Below are positions 14,750-22,362 of a DNA stretch of 22,916 nucleotides, piece after piece. The stretch lies in NCBI GenBank assembly GCA_910588175.1, contig CAJUQQ010000028.1:1-22916 (forward strand), written 5' to 3'. Every line of letters begins with the position of its first letter. Positions within the stretch are counted from its first letter, which is position 1. Both the position numbers and the translations under genes were made by a program. The stretch is from an uncultured Oscillibacter sp. Its GTDB lineage: Bacteria; Bacillota; Clostridia; Oscillospirales; Oscillospiraceae. Under the pieces are notes generated by a model. It was given only the letters and a program-made list of their open reading frames with translations, was not told where the DNA came from and did no database searches.

Positions 14750-14779
14750 AGGGGGACGGACCTGTGTGTCCGCCCCCTA
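14749..14779. repeat. Second GGCGGAC-type hairpin (dispersed palindrome)
   Basis: TAGGGGG-A-CGGAC pairs with GTCCG-CCCCCTA around the loop CTGTGT, with one bulged A. On the minus strand the core reads GGCGGACACACAGGTCCG, nearly the same as the hairpin at 6552-6577 (GGCGGACGCATAGGTCCG). It lies directly after the BMP terminator. Confidence 0.6.
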
Positions 14780-14827
14780 GGGCCTCGGATAAACGAGCGG
14801 ATCTGCCCCGCGCCGATTCCTTTTATA

Positions 14828-14855
14828 AAGCGCGCGGGAGGGCGCGTTCTTTTTT
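14828..14855 (+). terminator. Possible second terminator
   Basis: AA-(G)-CGCGC pairs with GCGCGTT (one bulge) and is followed by CTTTTTT. It stands between the importer operon and the BlaI promoter and would insulate the latter from read-through. Confidence 0.45.
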
Positions 14856-14866
14856 GGAGCAATAGG

Positions 14867-14895
14867 TTGACATTGTAGACTTTTCGTGTTATGCT
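14867..14895 (+). promoter_or_regulatory. Promoter of the blaI-blaR1-type operon
   Basis: Perfect TTGACA (14867-14872), 17-base spacer, TATGCT (14890-14895). Transcription would start about 25 bases before the repressor ATG. The promoter is embedded in the repressor operator. Confidence 0.8.
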
Positions 14896-14909
14896 ATGTC
14901 TACAATGTA
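14870..14909. promoter_or_regulatory. BlaI/MecI-type operator dyad
   Basis: ACATTGTAGAC (14870-14880) and its exact reverse complement GTCTACAATGT (14898-14908) flank the -10 region, overlapping the -35 and the transcription start. TACAATGTA (14901-14909) is itself a near-palindromic TACA/TGTA half-site as used by BlaI/MecI. This fits autorepression released by cleavage of the repressor. Confidence 0.75.
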
Positions 14910-14926
14910 AACAAGGGGGTATGAGC

Positions 14927-15310
14927 ATGGAGCGGATCAAGCTGACCTCCAGCGAGTGGAACGTGCTGGGCTGTCTGTGGGAGCGCAGTCCCCAGACGGT
15001 GATGCAGCTGGTGAGCGAGCTGGAGAGAACCGTGGGCTGGCACAGAAGCACCACCATCACCACCCTCCACCGCATGGAGGCCAAGGGCCTGGTGCGGGGG
15101 GAGCAGGCGGGCCGGGGCCGGGCCTATGTGCCGCTGGTTGACCGGGAGCAGGCCGTGGTGGCGGAGACCCGAAACTTTTTGGACCGGGTATACCGGGGCA
15201 GCGTGGGCATGATGATGAGCGCCATGGCCCGGCGGCAGGAGCTTTCCGGCGACGAGATCGCGGAGCTCCGGGCCATCCTGGACCAGGCGGAGAAAGGCGG
15301 CGGGGAATGA
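14927..15310 (+). CDS. BlaI/MecI/CopY-family transcriptional repressor
   Basis: The 127-residue winged-helix repressor has the typical opening IKLTSSEWNVLGCLWERSP, recognition region HRSTTITTLHRMEAKGLV (about 44-61) and a C-terminal dimerisation tail with RNFLDRVY and ELRAILDQAEK. I chose the ATG at 14927 because AAGGGGG lies 7 bases upstream; the ATG at 14921 is too close to that site. It is followed with a four-base overlap by a BlaR1-type protease, which in this family inactivates the repressor by proteolysis after a signal. The perfect operator around its own promoter indicates autoregulation. Confidence 0.93.
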   Translation: MERIKLTSSEWNVLGCLWERSPQTVMQLVSELERTVGWHRSTTITTLHRMEAKGLVRGEQAGRGRAYVPLVDREQAVVAETRNFLDRVYRGSVGMMMSAMARRQELSGDEIAELRAILDQAEKGGGE

Positions 15311-18300
15311 GCGCGTTTTTGTGGAACTGGGTATGGACCGCCGCGCTGCTGATCGGGGCGGTGCTGGTCCTCCGGGCGGCGTTTGGCCGCCGGATCAGCG
15401 CCCGGCTGCGGTACGCCCTGTGGGCGGTGGCGCTGGTGCGGCTGCTGGTGCCGGGGCAGTTCTACACCGCCCCGGTGGAGACGCCCCGGGTGCTTCCTGA
15501 GATTTCCGTGGTACAAACGCTTCCCGGCGGACAGCGTCTCCCGGAGGAAGCGCGCCGGACCGCCCCCAGTGAAGGGGCGCCCGTCCAGGTTCTCCCCGCT
15601 CCCGCTGGGGAGGAGGCCGCCGCTCCGGCGGCCCGGCGGCCGCTGAATCCCTGGGTCCTGCTGGGCGGAATCTGGCTGGCGGGGACAGCAGCGCTGGCGG
15701 CGGTGTTCCTGCTCTCCAACCTGAGCTTTGCCCGGCGGCTCCGGCGGCTCCGGGTTCCCCTGGCGGTGGAGTGCCCCCTGCCGGTCTATACCCTGGCGGG
15801 CCTGCCCTCCCCCTGCCTGTTCGGCGTGCTCCGCCCGGCGGTGTACGTCACCCCGGAGGCGGCGGCGGACCCGGGGATGCTCCGCCATGTGCTGGCCCAT
15901 GAGGTCACGCATTTCCGCCAGGGGGACCACATCTGGTCCCTGCTGCGGTGCGGGGCGCTGGCGGTGCATTGGTGGAATCCGCTGGTGTGGCTGGCGGCTG
16001 TCCTCAGCCGCCGGGACGCGGAGCTGGCCTGTGACGAGGGGACGCTGTGCGTTCTTGGCGACGGCGAGCGCCGGGCCTATGGCTCCACCCTGCTGGCCCT
16101 GGTCACCGCCAAGCCCCGGCCTGGGGACCTGCTCCGCTGCGCCACCACCATGACGGGGGACAAGCGGAGCCTCCGGGAGCGGGTGAGGCGCATCGCCCGG
16201 GCCCCGAAGCGCTGGCTGTGGGCGGCGGTGCTGTCCGCGGCCTTGGCCCTTCTGGTCTGCGCCTGTTCCTTCGCCAAATCCGAGACTCTGGAGACACCGG
16301 AGGACAGGCCCCTGACGGCGGAGGAGCTGAACCGCTTCAACACCGAGGTCTTCAACGGGGAGGGCTTCAATATCCGCAACCAATTTCTCTCCCAGGCCGC
16401 GGAGACTCCGGAGGATTACAAGCGGCACGACCTTTTCACGCTCTTCTACAACGGCACAGGGGAGCCCATGGAGGTGACGGAGGAGGAACGCCAAGCCGTG
16501 GCGGACGCGGACTATGGCGGCGAGGACCCGGGAGTCGACCTTTTCAAGTGCCCCAGGGACCAGATGGACGCGGTTTTGCGGGAACACCTGGGCATCGGCC
16601 TGGAGGATACGGACCAATGGTGCCTGGACCGGTTCACCTATTTGGAGGAATACGACGCCTATTATCACTTCCACGGCGACACGAACTATCCCGGCAAAGT
16701 CACCTTCACCTCCGGAGAATGGAAGGACGGCAAGGTCCTCCTGTACTACGAGGGCAGCGGCTTTCCCGGGCTCAGCAGCGGACACGGCGAGATGAACATA
16801 CTCTCCTCCGGCCCGGTGTGCTTGACGCTGGAACCCCAAAAGAACGGCGGCTACCGTTTCCTGAGCAACTGGTACTGTGGCTGGAATGAAAACCCGCCCG
16901 TCATTCCCACAGCTTACCCGGCCTGGGAGCCGGAGCGGGTGATTTCCCTGGAGGGTTTGGAGCCCTACGAGCCGGAGGCGGTGACGGTGGAGCGGCACAG
17001 CGGCGACATGGCGGAGCTGCTGTACAGTCACTCGTTTGTACCGGGCATGACGGACAAGGACACGACGGCGGTGGAAATTTACCGCTCCACCGACGGCAAT
17101 ATCTACGCCGCCGTGGTGGGACCCGGGGACGCGCTGAACTGCTTTTTGACCATCCCGGCGGACAGCGCAGGCAGCTGGCAGGCGAAGGGCTTTACCCTGT
17201 TCGATGAGGTCGGCCTGAGGGTCTCCTACTATGGCTGGCTGGACGAGCGGTACTACGGCGAGTTCAACGATTACTACACCTTCGCGGAGGACGGCACGCC
17301 CTCCCTGCTCCTCCGGGCCAAGGGGGAGGCCGAGGCCATCGACCTGGACGGCGACGGAGTAGACGAGCTGGCAGCCTCCGGCGGCAGTCCCGGCCCGCAG
17401 TTGTTCTTCCAGCGGGGCGGACAGCTTTACGAGGCGGACGTGGACGCCCTGCTCCGGGCGGCGTGGCCCGAGGCGGGCTACACGGACTACGGCTTTTGGG
17501 ATAGGGACAGCCGTTCCTTGCCCGTCTGCGTTCAGGTCCCCCTCCCCGGCGGTACGTCCAGCGCGTCGGCCTTCCGGAAGCTGTGGTTTGACGGGGAAAA
17601 CCTGCGGCTGTACAAGGACGAAAGCACCTACACGGACCGTATAAAGGACAGCGTTGACGCGCCGGAGGATGTTCTGCGGCAGGCGGCGCTGTTTGTGGAC
17701 ACGCAGCTCCAAGCCCTGGCGGCGAAGGGCTACGGCGCCGACGGCTCCGGAAACTACAACGAGGAAAACTTCGGCCCCGGGAACGTGGTCTGGGACGATT
17801 GGCGGCTGACCGGCCTGGAGGGCCCCTATTACGAGACGGCGGGAGACCTCCGGGTGGAGGTTTGGAACGTCAGCTATGAGACCCACACCACCACGCCGGA
17901 CCGGGTCGTGTCGGCGGGCGGGTCCTATGTAGGGGAGGACGGCTGGTGCATGATCGGCTACCCCGGGAGCGACTACCTGTATTTCCGGCTGGACGAGGGC
18001 GGAAGCCGGACCTACCTGTTTTCCAAAATGGAGAACGACTGTGCCCCCGGCACGGAGCTGTTCCTGACGGACATGGTCAACACCCTGATGGAACAGGGAC
18101 TTTTGGAGCTGACGGACCTGGACGGCGAGACCCTGGCGAAGATCATGTATCCCCAGTCGGCGGAGTTCCTCAACAAAGTGTCGGAGCGTGACGAGGCGGA
18201 ACGGGAGGAAATCCTGCTCTTCCTGGCCGGGTATCTCTCCGGCGGAAGCGAGGAGGGGAAGACGTACTATGAGGGGTTCCTTCATGAGCTGGACGGCGGC

Positions 18301-18399
18301 TTCCGGGCCGGGGACCTCACCGCCGGAGGCCGGGCCGCCTGGGAGCGGCTCCGGGACTTCGTGAGCCGGTTTGCGGCTTCGGCGGAGCCGGAAGCGTAA
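15307..18399 (+). CDS. BlaR1/MecR1-type M56 membrane metalloprotease with a large non-standard ectodomain
   Basis: The 1030-residue protein has the BlaR1-type membrane protease in its first ~320 residues: hydrophobic segments at about 8-24, 33-50, 115-137 and 303-320, zinc site HEVTH (198-202) and downstream AELACDE (238-244, probable third ligand). In a classical BlaR1 the ectodomain is a ~250-residue penicillin-binding domain. Here about 700 residues follow, rich in Asp, Glu, Gly and Tyr, with an EF-hand/FG-GAP-like DLDGDGVDEL (about 679-688) and repeated Trp/Tyr-rich strands. I see no SxxK-SxN-KTG set, so beta-lactam sensing is unlikely. The ATG overlaps the repressor stop (ATGA). It should cleave the upstream repressor after sensing an unknown envelope signal. 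Confidence 0.9.
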   Translation: MSAFLWNWVWTAALLIGAVLVLRAAFGRRISARLRYALWAVALVRLLVPGQFYTAPVETPRVLPEISVVQTLPGGQRLPEEARRTAPSEGAPVQVLPAPAGEEAAAPAARRPLNPWVLLGGIWLAGTAALAAVFLLSNLSFARRLRRLRVPLAVECPLPVYTLAGLPSPCLFGVLRPAVYVTPEAAADPGMLRHVLAHEVTHFRQGDHIWSLLRCGALAVHWWNPLVWLAAVLSRRDAELACDEGTLCVLGDGERRAYGSTLLALVTAKPRPGDLLRCATTMTGDKRSLRERVRRIARAPKRWLWAAVLSAALALLVCACSFAKSETLETPEDRPLTAEELNRFNTEVFNGEGFNIRNQFLSQAAETPEDYKRHDLFTLFYNGTGEPMEVTEEERQAVADADYGGEDPGVDLFKCPRDQMDAVLREHLGIGLEDTDQWCLDRFTYLEEYDAYYHFHGDTNYPGKVTFTSGEWKDGKVLLYYEGSGFPGLSSGHGEMNILSSGPVCLTLEPQKNGGYRFLSNWYCGWNENPPVIPTAYPAWEPERVISLEGLEPYEPEAVTVERHSGDMAELLYSHSFVPGMTDKDTTAVEIYRSTDGNIYAAVVGPGDALNCFLTIPADSAGSWQAKGFTLFDEVGLRVSYYGWLDERYYGEFNDYYTFAEDGTPSLLLRAKGEAEAIDLDGDGVDELAASGGSPGPQLFFQRGGQLYEADVDALLRAAWPEAGYTDYGFWDRDSRSLPVCVQVPLPGGTSSASAFRKLWFDGENLRLYKDESTYTDRIKDSVDAPEDVLRQAALFVDTQLQALAAKGYGADGSGNYNEENFGPGNVVWDDWRLTGLEGPYYETAGDLRVEVWNVSYETHTTTPDRVVSAGGSYVGEDGWCMIGYPGSDYLYFRLDEGGSRTYLFSKMENDCAPGTELFLTDMVNTLMEQGLLELTDLDGETLAKIMYPQSAEFLNKVSERDEAEREEILLFLAGYLSGGSEEGKTYYEGFLHELDGGFRAGDLTAGGRAAWERLRDFVSRFAASAEPEA

Positions 18400-18416
18400 G
18401 CCTTCCTCAATCCCCG

Positions 18417-18456
18417 AAAAAAAGACCGCCCTGTCATAGACAGGGCGGTCTTTTTT
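18417..18456. terminator. Bidirectional intrinsic terminator shared by convergent operons
   Basis: A run of seven A, a perfect 12-bp stem GACCGCCCTGTC/GACAGGGCGGTC with loop ATA, and six T. It terminates the BlaR1-type gene from the left and the ABC permease from the right; the last T's overlap the permease stop codon (18455-18457). Confidence 0.93.
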
Positions 18457-20584
18457 ACCGCCGGATGTCCAGGGCCCGGCATACCTGGGCCAGGGTCAGG
18501 CGGTACACGCCGTAGATCAGGGCGGACACCGCCGCCACCACCGCCAGGTTGGCCAGGAGGCCCGCCGCCTCGCTGGGCGTAATACCCGCGGGACTGCCGT
18601 TGAAGTACATAATCATGACATAAAAGGCGTAAATCAACCCCGTGCCCGCCAAGGCGGGCACCAGGAACACCCGCTTCACCTGCCCCCGGACGGAGCGGCG
18701 GAGATAGGCGTTGGAGGCCCCCAAATGCCTGAGGTCGTCGTAGACCTTCCGGTTTGTCAGGGCGATGGTCATGCATCGGGTATAGGCAATCACAAACACA
18801 GCGGAAAAACACACCACAGCTACAAAGACAAAGAGGATGAGGAACACCGCCATCGTCTTTACAAAGTCCATCCTGTCCAAAATCCGGAACGCAGGCATGT
18901 ACTGCCAGCTCATCCGGAAGGCGGAGCTGTCCCGCTGAGCGTAGTCGATGACGGTAAAGCCGTATTCCGCGCAGTTCTCCCGGTCCAGGAAGTAAGCGCC
19001 CTCCTCCGCCAGGTACTGGTCCCGGACCACCGGGTCCCAGCCGTCAAACTGGGCCACGTCGATGGTGGAGTGGTCCACAATCTCGTTGAACAGGGCTTTG
19101 GCGAAGTCATAGGTCTCCTCGCAGTTTTCCACGTTGAAGCAGACCTGGGTCTCCCGCCACTCCTCCGTCAGGCCCGCCCCCAGGGCGGCAAAGTCGGCGT
19201 CGTTCATCACATAGCGCCCGAAGAGGCTGTCATAGCGCAGGGGCTCCAGGGACGTGACGGGGAGCTGTTCCCCGGTCAGATAGTTGGTCACGAGGCTCTT
19301 GTCCGGGGCAAAGCCCAGCTTGCTCCCCTCCGCGTCGACGACGCCTCGAATCTCGCCGCCGGCCAGGTCCACGCGCTCCCCCGTCAGAGCCTCGTAGCCG
19401 GAGGCGGAAAGAAACAGCTCGGTGCTCATGACCTCTTTGTACTCCGCGCGCCAGGTGGTGCCCATGGGGCCCTCCTCCTCAATGTGGTCCTCGCCGTCCA
19501 CCGCCAGGCGGAGCATGGGGACGGCGGCGAAGTCCGTGACGGTCACGCCGTACTCCTCCGCCAGGGCCCGGACCTCCTCCTCCAGGGGGATGTCCTGGTC
19601 CGCCCGGAAGTTATACACATAGTCCACAGGCCGGGTATCGTATTCAATCATGGACCCGGTGCCCAGCATGGGGGTGTAGAAGCTGCCGAAGTACGCGCCG
19701 GCAATCAGCAGGGTCATCACCAGCATGTTCCGCACCGTCTGGCGGCCCTGAAAGCGCATCTGGCTGGTGGCGATCAGGTCCTTGTAGAGCTTCTTTTTCC
19801 CGTTCCAGCCGTTGACCACCGTGTGCAGGAGAATCATATAGAGGCCAATCAAAGCGGGGACGTAAAAGACCGCGGTCAGCCCCTCGGGGGGATACCAGTG
19901 GAGAATGCTTATGAAGAAGACGGAGGACATATAGCCCAGAAAGCCCCCCAGGGCCAGCAGGCCGATGCCAACGGGCCCGTACCACCGGGGGACATCCCGG
20001 ATGGGCTCGGACTTGTGGGACTCCTGGACGATGTCGATGATGTTGGTCCGCTTCACGGACCGGCTCCCCAGGAAGAACATCATGGCGATGACAAAGGCGG
20101 AGAAGGCCAGGGACAATACATAGGCGTTCGGGTCAAACACCAGCCGCATCTCCTCCGTATCCACCACGCAGAGACGGAACACCTGCCACAGCACCCAGGC
20201 CAGCGGTCCGCCCAGGGCGGCCCCGGCGGCGCAGGAGCCCAGGGAGATCACTCCCAGCTCCCGGTACAGCTCCCCCCGCACCTGGGCCCGGGTGGCCCCC
20301 AGGGCCAGGAACACGCCGGTCTCCCGGGACTTCTGCCGGAAGAAGAGGCCGGAGGCGTAGGTGGTGAACACGGCGCAGCCGATGACCGCCAGGGTGAAGA
20401 TCATCATGACCTGCTTGCGGCTGTCGCCTCCCTCGGGGAGGACGTTCAGGATGGTGGGGGCCCGCATCATGCAGACGTAGGCCGTAATCAGCAGCACGGA
20501 GAAAAAGCAGCAGCCCGAGAGGAGCGCGTATTGCTTCTTGTTCCTCCGGCGCATCAGGGCATAAACTTCGGAAAAATGGCGCAT
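18455..20584 (-). CDS. FtsX-family ABC permease, BceB-like (antimicrobial peptide type)
   Basis: The 709-residue membrane protein has the BceB architecture: an N-terminal helix (about 20-38), an FtsX block (about 58-175, with ETGVFLALGATRAQVRGELY), further helices at about 203-225, 237-257 and 287-304, a large extracellular domain (about 312-571), and a C-terminal FtsX block of three helices containing KVYDDLRHLGASNAYLRR. BceB-type permeases detect or remove cell-wall peptide antibiotics and signal to a dedicated two-component system. No BceS/BceR pair adjoins this gene. The ATG at 20584 lies two bases after the ATPase stop with GGGAGGG as ribosome site. The stop codon falls in the shared terminator. 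Confidence 0.93.
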   Translation of the reverse strand: MRHFSEVYALMRRRNKKQYALLSGCCFFSVLLITAYVCMMRAPTILNVLPEGGDSRKQVMMIFTLAVIGCAVFTTYASGLFFRQKSRETGVFLALGATRAQVRGELYRELGVISLGSCAAGAALGGPLAWVLWQVFRLCVVDTEEMRLVFDPNAYVLSLAFSAFVIAMMFFLGSRSVKRTNIIDIVQESHKSEPIRDVPRWYGPVGIGLLALGGFLGYMSSVFFISILHWYPPEGLTAVFYVPALIGLYMILLHTVVNGWNGKKKLYKDLIATSQMRFQGRQTVRNMLVMTLLIAGAYFGSFYTPMLGTGSMIEYDTRPVDYVYNFRADQDIPLEEEVRALAEEYGVTVTDFAAVPMLRLAVDGEDHIEEEGPMGTTWRAEYKEVMSTELFLSASGYEALTGERVDLAGGEIRGVVDAEGSKLGFAPDKSLVTNYLTGEQLPVTSLEPLRYDSLFGRYVMNDADFAALGAGLTEEWRETQVCFNVENCEETYDFAKALFNEIVDHSTIDVAQFDGWDPVVRDQYLAEEGAYFLDRENCAEYGFTVIDYAQRDSSAFRMSWQYMPAFRILDRMDFVKTMAVFLILFVFVAVVCFSAVFVIAYTRCMTIALTNRKVYDDLRHLGASNAYLRRSVRGQVKRVFLVPALAGTGLIYAFYVMIMYFNGSPAGITPSEAAGLLANLAVVAAVSALIYGVYRLTLAQVCRALDIRR

Positions 20585-20586
20585 GG

Positions 20587-21333
20587 TTATTCCCTCCCCA
20601 TTTCCCGGACCGCGTCCAGAAGCTGGTCCTGGAACGTCTCCCGCTCCGTGGACCCCTTCTCCAGCACCTTCCAGACCACGCCGTCCCGGAGTATCACCAC
20701 CCGGTCGCAGAAGGAGGCGGCGTAGGAGTCGTGGGTAACCATGAAGATGGTAGCCTCCAGGGCGCTTTTGGCCTGCTCGAAGGAGCGGATGACGGCCCGG
20801 GTGGACTTGGAGTCCAGGTTGCCCGTGGGCTCGTCGGCCAGAATCAGCAGGGGGTGGTTGATGAGGGCCCGGGCCACGGCGGTGCGCTGCTTCTCGCCGC
20901 CGGAGATCTCCGCCGGGTATTTGTCCCGGATGCCCGCGATGCCAAAGACCTCGCAGAGCTGGTCCGCCCGCTGCTCCGTCATGCCGGAGACGACGCCGCC
21001 GATGATGGCGGGAAGCAAAATGTTCTGCCGGACCGTCAGGCCGTCCAGCAGGAGGAAGTCCTGAAAAACGAAGCCCAGCTGCTTGTTGCGGACCTCCGCC
21101 AGGGCGTCCTCTCCCAGGCGGGCCAGCTCGGTTTTCCCCAGGCGGATACTGCCGGAGTCGGCGGGGATATAGCAGGAAATGCAGTTCAAGAGGGTGGTCT
21201 TGCCGGAGCCGGAGGGGCCCATAACGGCCACGAACTCACCCTTTCCCACTTGAAGGGAGACTCCCTTCAGCACCTCATAGGAGGTCTTTCCCACTTGATA
21301 GGATTTGCACAGATTTTCTACAGTCAGCATCAT
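20587..21333 (-). CDS. ABC transporter ATPase, BceA/MacB-like
   Basis: This is a single ABC domain of about 248 residues. It has Walker A GPSGSGKTT, Q-loop VFQDFLLLDGLT, signature ISGGEKQR (Glu where many have Gln), Walker B LLILADEPTGNLD and switch His in VTHD. It powers the permease encoded downstream. Four Met codons lie near the start. AAAGG at 21344-21340 is adjacent to the first (ATG 21339) but correctly spaced to the third (21333) or fourth (21330), so I place the start at 21333. The ribosome site overlaps the stop of the upstream traX-like gene, indicating coupling. Membership in the lipoprotein-exporting or peptide-resistance class follows from the permease. Confidence 0.92.
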   Translation of the reverse strand: MMLTVENLCKSYQVGKTSYEVLKGVSLQVGKGEFVAVMGPSGSGKTTLLNCISCYIPADSGSIRLGKTELARLGEDALAEVRNKQLGFVFQDFLLLDGLTVRQNILLPAIIGGVVSGMTEQRADQLCEVFGIAGIRDKYPAEISGGEKQRTAVARALINHPLLILADEPTGNLDSKSTRAVIRSFEQAKSALEATIFMVTHDSYAASFCDRVVILRDGVVWKVLEKGSTERETFQDQLLDAVREMGRE

Positions 21334-21345
21334 AGTCATCCTTTC

Positions 21346-22104
21346 TTACAGCATGAATTGAATTGCCGCAATGACGGCGAGATGGGCGGGATAGAAGGCG
21401 TAGAAGAACCACTTGGGGATTTTCAGCCCGGAGCGGGTGGGGAGGAAGATCAGCGGCGCGGCCAGCAGGGCAAACACAGCCCAGTCCACGGCGAAGCCGC
21501 CCAGCTTCAAGGCCAGCGGGTCCTCCAGATAGCCGCCCCAGAGGCAGGGCAGGTAGGTCAGCACATAGAGGGCCGCGCCGATTTTGGGGTGGTTCCGGCA
21601 GAGGAAGAAAATCAGCATCAATTGAATCCCGATGCCGGAATAGTCGAAGTTCCACCAGCTCACCGCGAAGAAGGCCCCCAGGAACAGCCACCACTTCCGC
21701 TCCTTGAAGCCGTACATGGCAAGCAGGGAGAGAAACAGCGAGAAGAAGATGTTCCAGTTGCTCCAATTCCGGTCCACCATCCAATCGTGGGGGTGGAAGG
21801 CCAGGACGTAGAAGGGCTGGGAGACCACGGCGAACACCGCCAGGCGGCCCAGATACCGCTTCACGTCCCGGGTGTACAGCAGTCCCACGGTCATGCAGTA
21901 GCAAAAAATCGGGAACGCCAGCCGCCCAATCCAGCGGAAGGCCCCCACCTCCGGGAAGAAGGCCCCGCCCACATGGTCGATGAGCATGGAGACGATGGCG
22001 GCGAGCTTCAAAAGGTCCGTGTCCAGATTCGTTTGCAGCCGGGGCCCCTGCCGGGGGACCTCCGTGGGGGTGGTCAGGGCGGCGCGGATGGAATTCCAAT
22101 TCAT
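21346..22104 (-). CDS. TraX-family integral membrane protein
   Basis: The 252-residue protein has multiple hydrophobic segments and the TraX opening LDTDLLKLAAIVSMLIDHVGG (about residues 27-47, first helix), then RWIGRLAFPIFCYCMTVG, RNWSNWNIFFSLFLSLL and a C-terminal PKWFFYAFYPAHLAVIAAI. TraX acetylates F-pilin in E. coli. In Firmicutes the family is chromosomal, probably a membrane acyltransferase of unknown substrate. The ATG at 22104 has AAGGAAG about 8 bases upstream; a longer frame to the right reaches into the next divergent gene and is not supported. It is the first gene of a leftward operon with the Bce-like ATPase and permease. Confidence 0.9.
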   Translation of the reverse strand: MNWNSIRAALTTPTEVPRQGPRLQTNLDTDLLKLAAIVSMLIDHVGGAFFPEVGAFRWIGRLAFPIFCYCMTVGLLYTRDVKRYLGRLAVFAVVSQPFYVLAFHPHDWMVDRNWSNWNIFFSLFLSLLAMYGFKERKWWLFLGAFFAVSWWNFDYSGIGIQLMLIFFLCRNHPKIGAALYVLTYLPCLWGGYLEDPLALKLGGFAVDWAVFALLAAPLIFLPTRSGLKIPKWFFYAFYPAHLAVIAAIQFML

Positions 22105-22303
22105 AGCAAGCACTTCCTTTATTCTGTGGCAGCGATTGATGCGGAAGTCCGGCTGTAAATGCTTACGTCCGCTTCCATTGCCAGAATAGCGCAAAAAAAC
22201 GGCCCCCGCAAACGGGGCCGCTCTCTTTGGCGGGTTCGTTGTAAAGTTTGGGGGCGCGGCGGGAAGCGATGTCATTTTTGGCGCTTTTGCCGTCATAATT
22301 GGT
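22105..22303. other. Divergent intergenic region
   Basis: The region separates the leftward TraX-family gene from the rightward LytTR regulator. It holds a hairpin with a T tract for leftward transcripts and no convincing leftward promoter. GGAAG (22171-22175 complement side) and CTTCC arms give a weak extra stem near 22142-22176. Nothing else is recognised. Confidence 0.35.
22193..22220 (-). terminator. Leftward intrinsic terminator or attenuator upstream of the TraX-family gene
   Basis: On the minus strand CGGCCCC-N7-GGGGCCG is followed by TTTTTTT (22199-22193). It stops leftward transcription about 90 bases before the TraX-family start, so it may attenuate that operon or block antisense read-through from the right. 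Confidence 0.6.
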
Positions 22304-22332
22304 TTGGCGAATGGCCGGGGATATGCTATAAT
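22304..22332 (+). promoter_or_regulatory. Predicted promoter of the LytTR-type regulator
   Basis: TTGGCG (22304-22309), 17-base spacer, TATAAT (22327-22332) with TGC directly before it (extended -10), about 30 bases upstream of the start codon. Confidence 0.65.
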
Positions 22333-22362
22333 AGCCCTAGCAAACCGCAAGGAGATGATACC

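Noticed and set aside
15124..18285. Uninterrupted minus-strand frame of over 1000 codons opposite the BlaR1-type gene
   Set aside because: It mirrors a clear gene in GC-rich DNA where stop codons are rare in the antisense frame. The translation is rich in Arg, Val, Gly, Gln and His with no domain or ribosome site.
15307..18399. Classical beta-lactam sensor-transducer
   Set aside because: No SxxK-SxN-KTG set is seen in the ectodomain, which is far too long. The only SxxK-like string (SFAK) directly follows a membrane helix.
18725..20725. Plus-strand frame of 666 codons opposite the permease
   Set aside because: Composition is His/Gln/Gly/Val-rich as expected for an antisense shadow. The minus-strand frame encodes an obvious FtsX-type permease.
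20731..22158. Plus-strand frame of 475 codons opposite the ATPase and TraX-family genes
   Set aside because: It crosses two well-supported genes and their junction. It has no ribosome site or motif.
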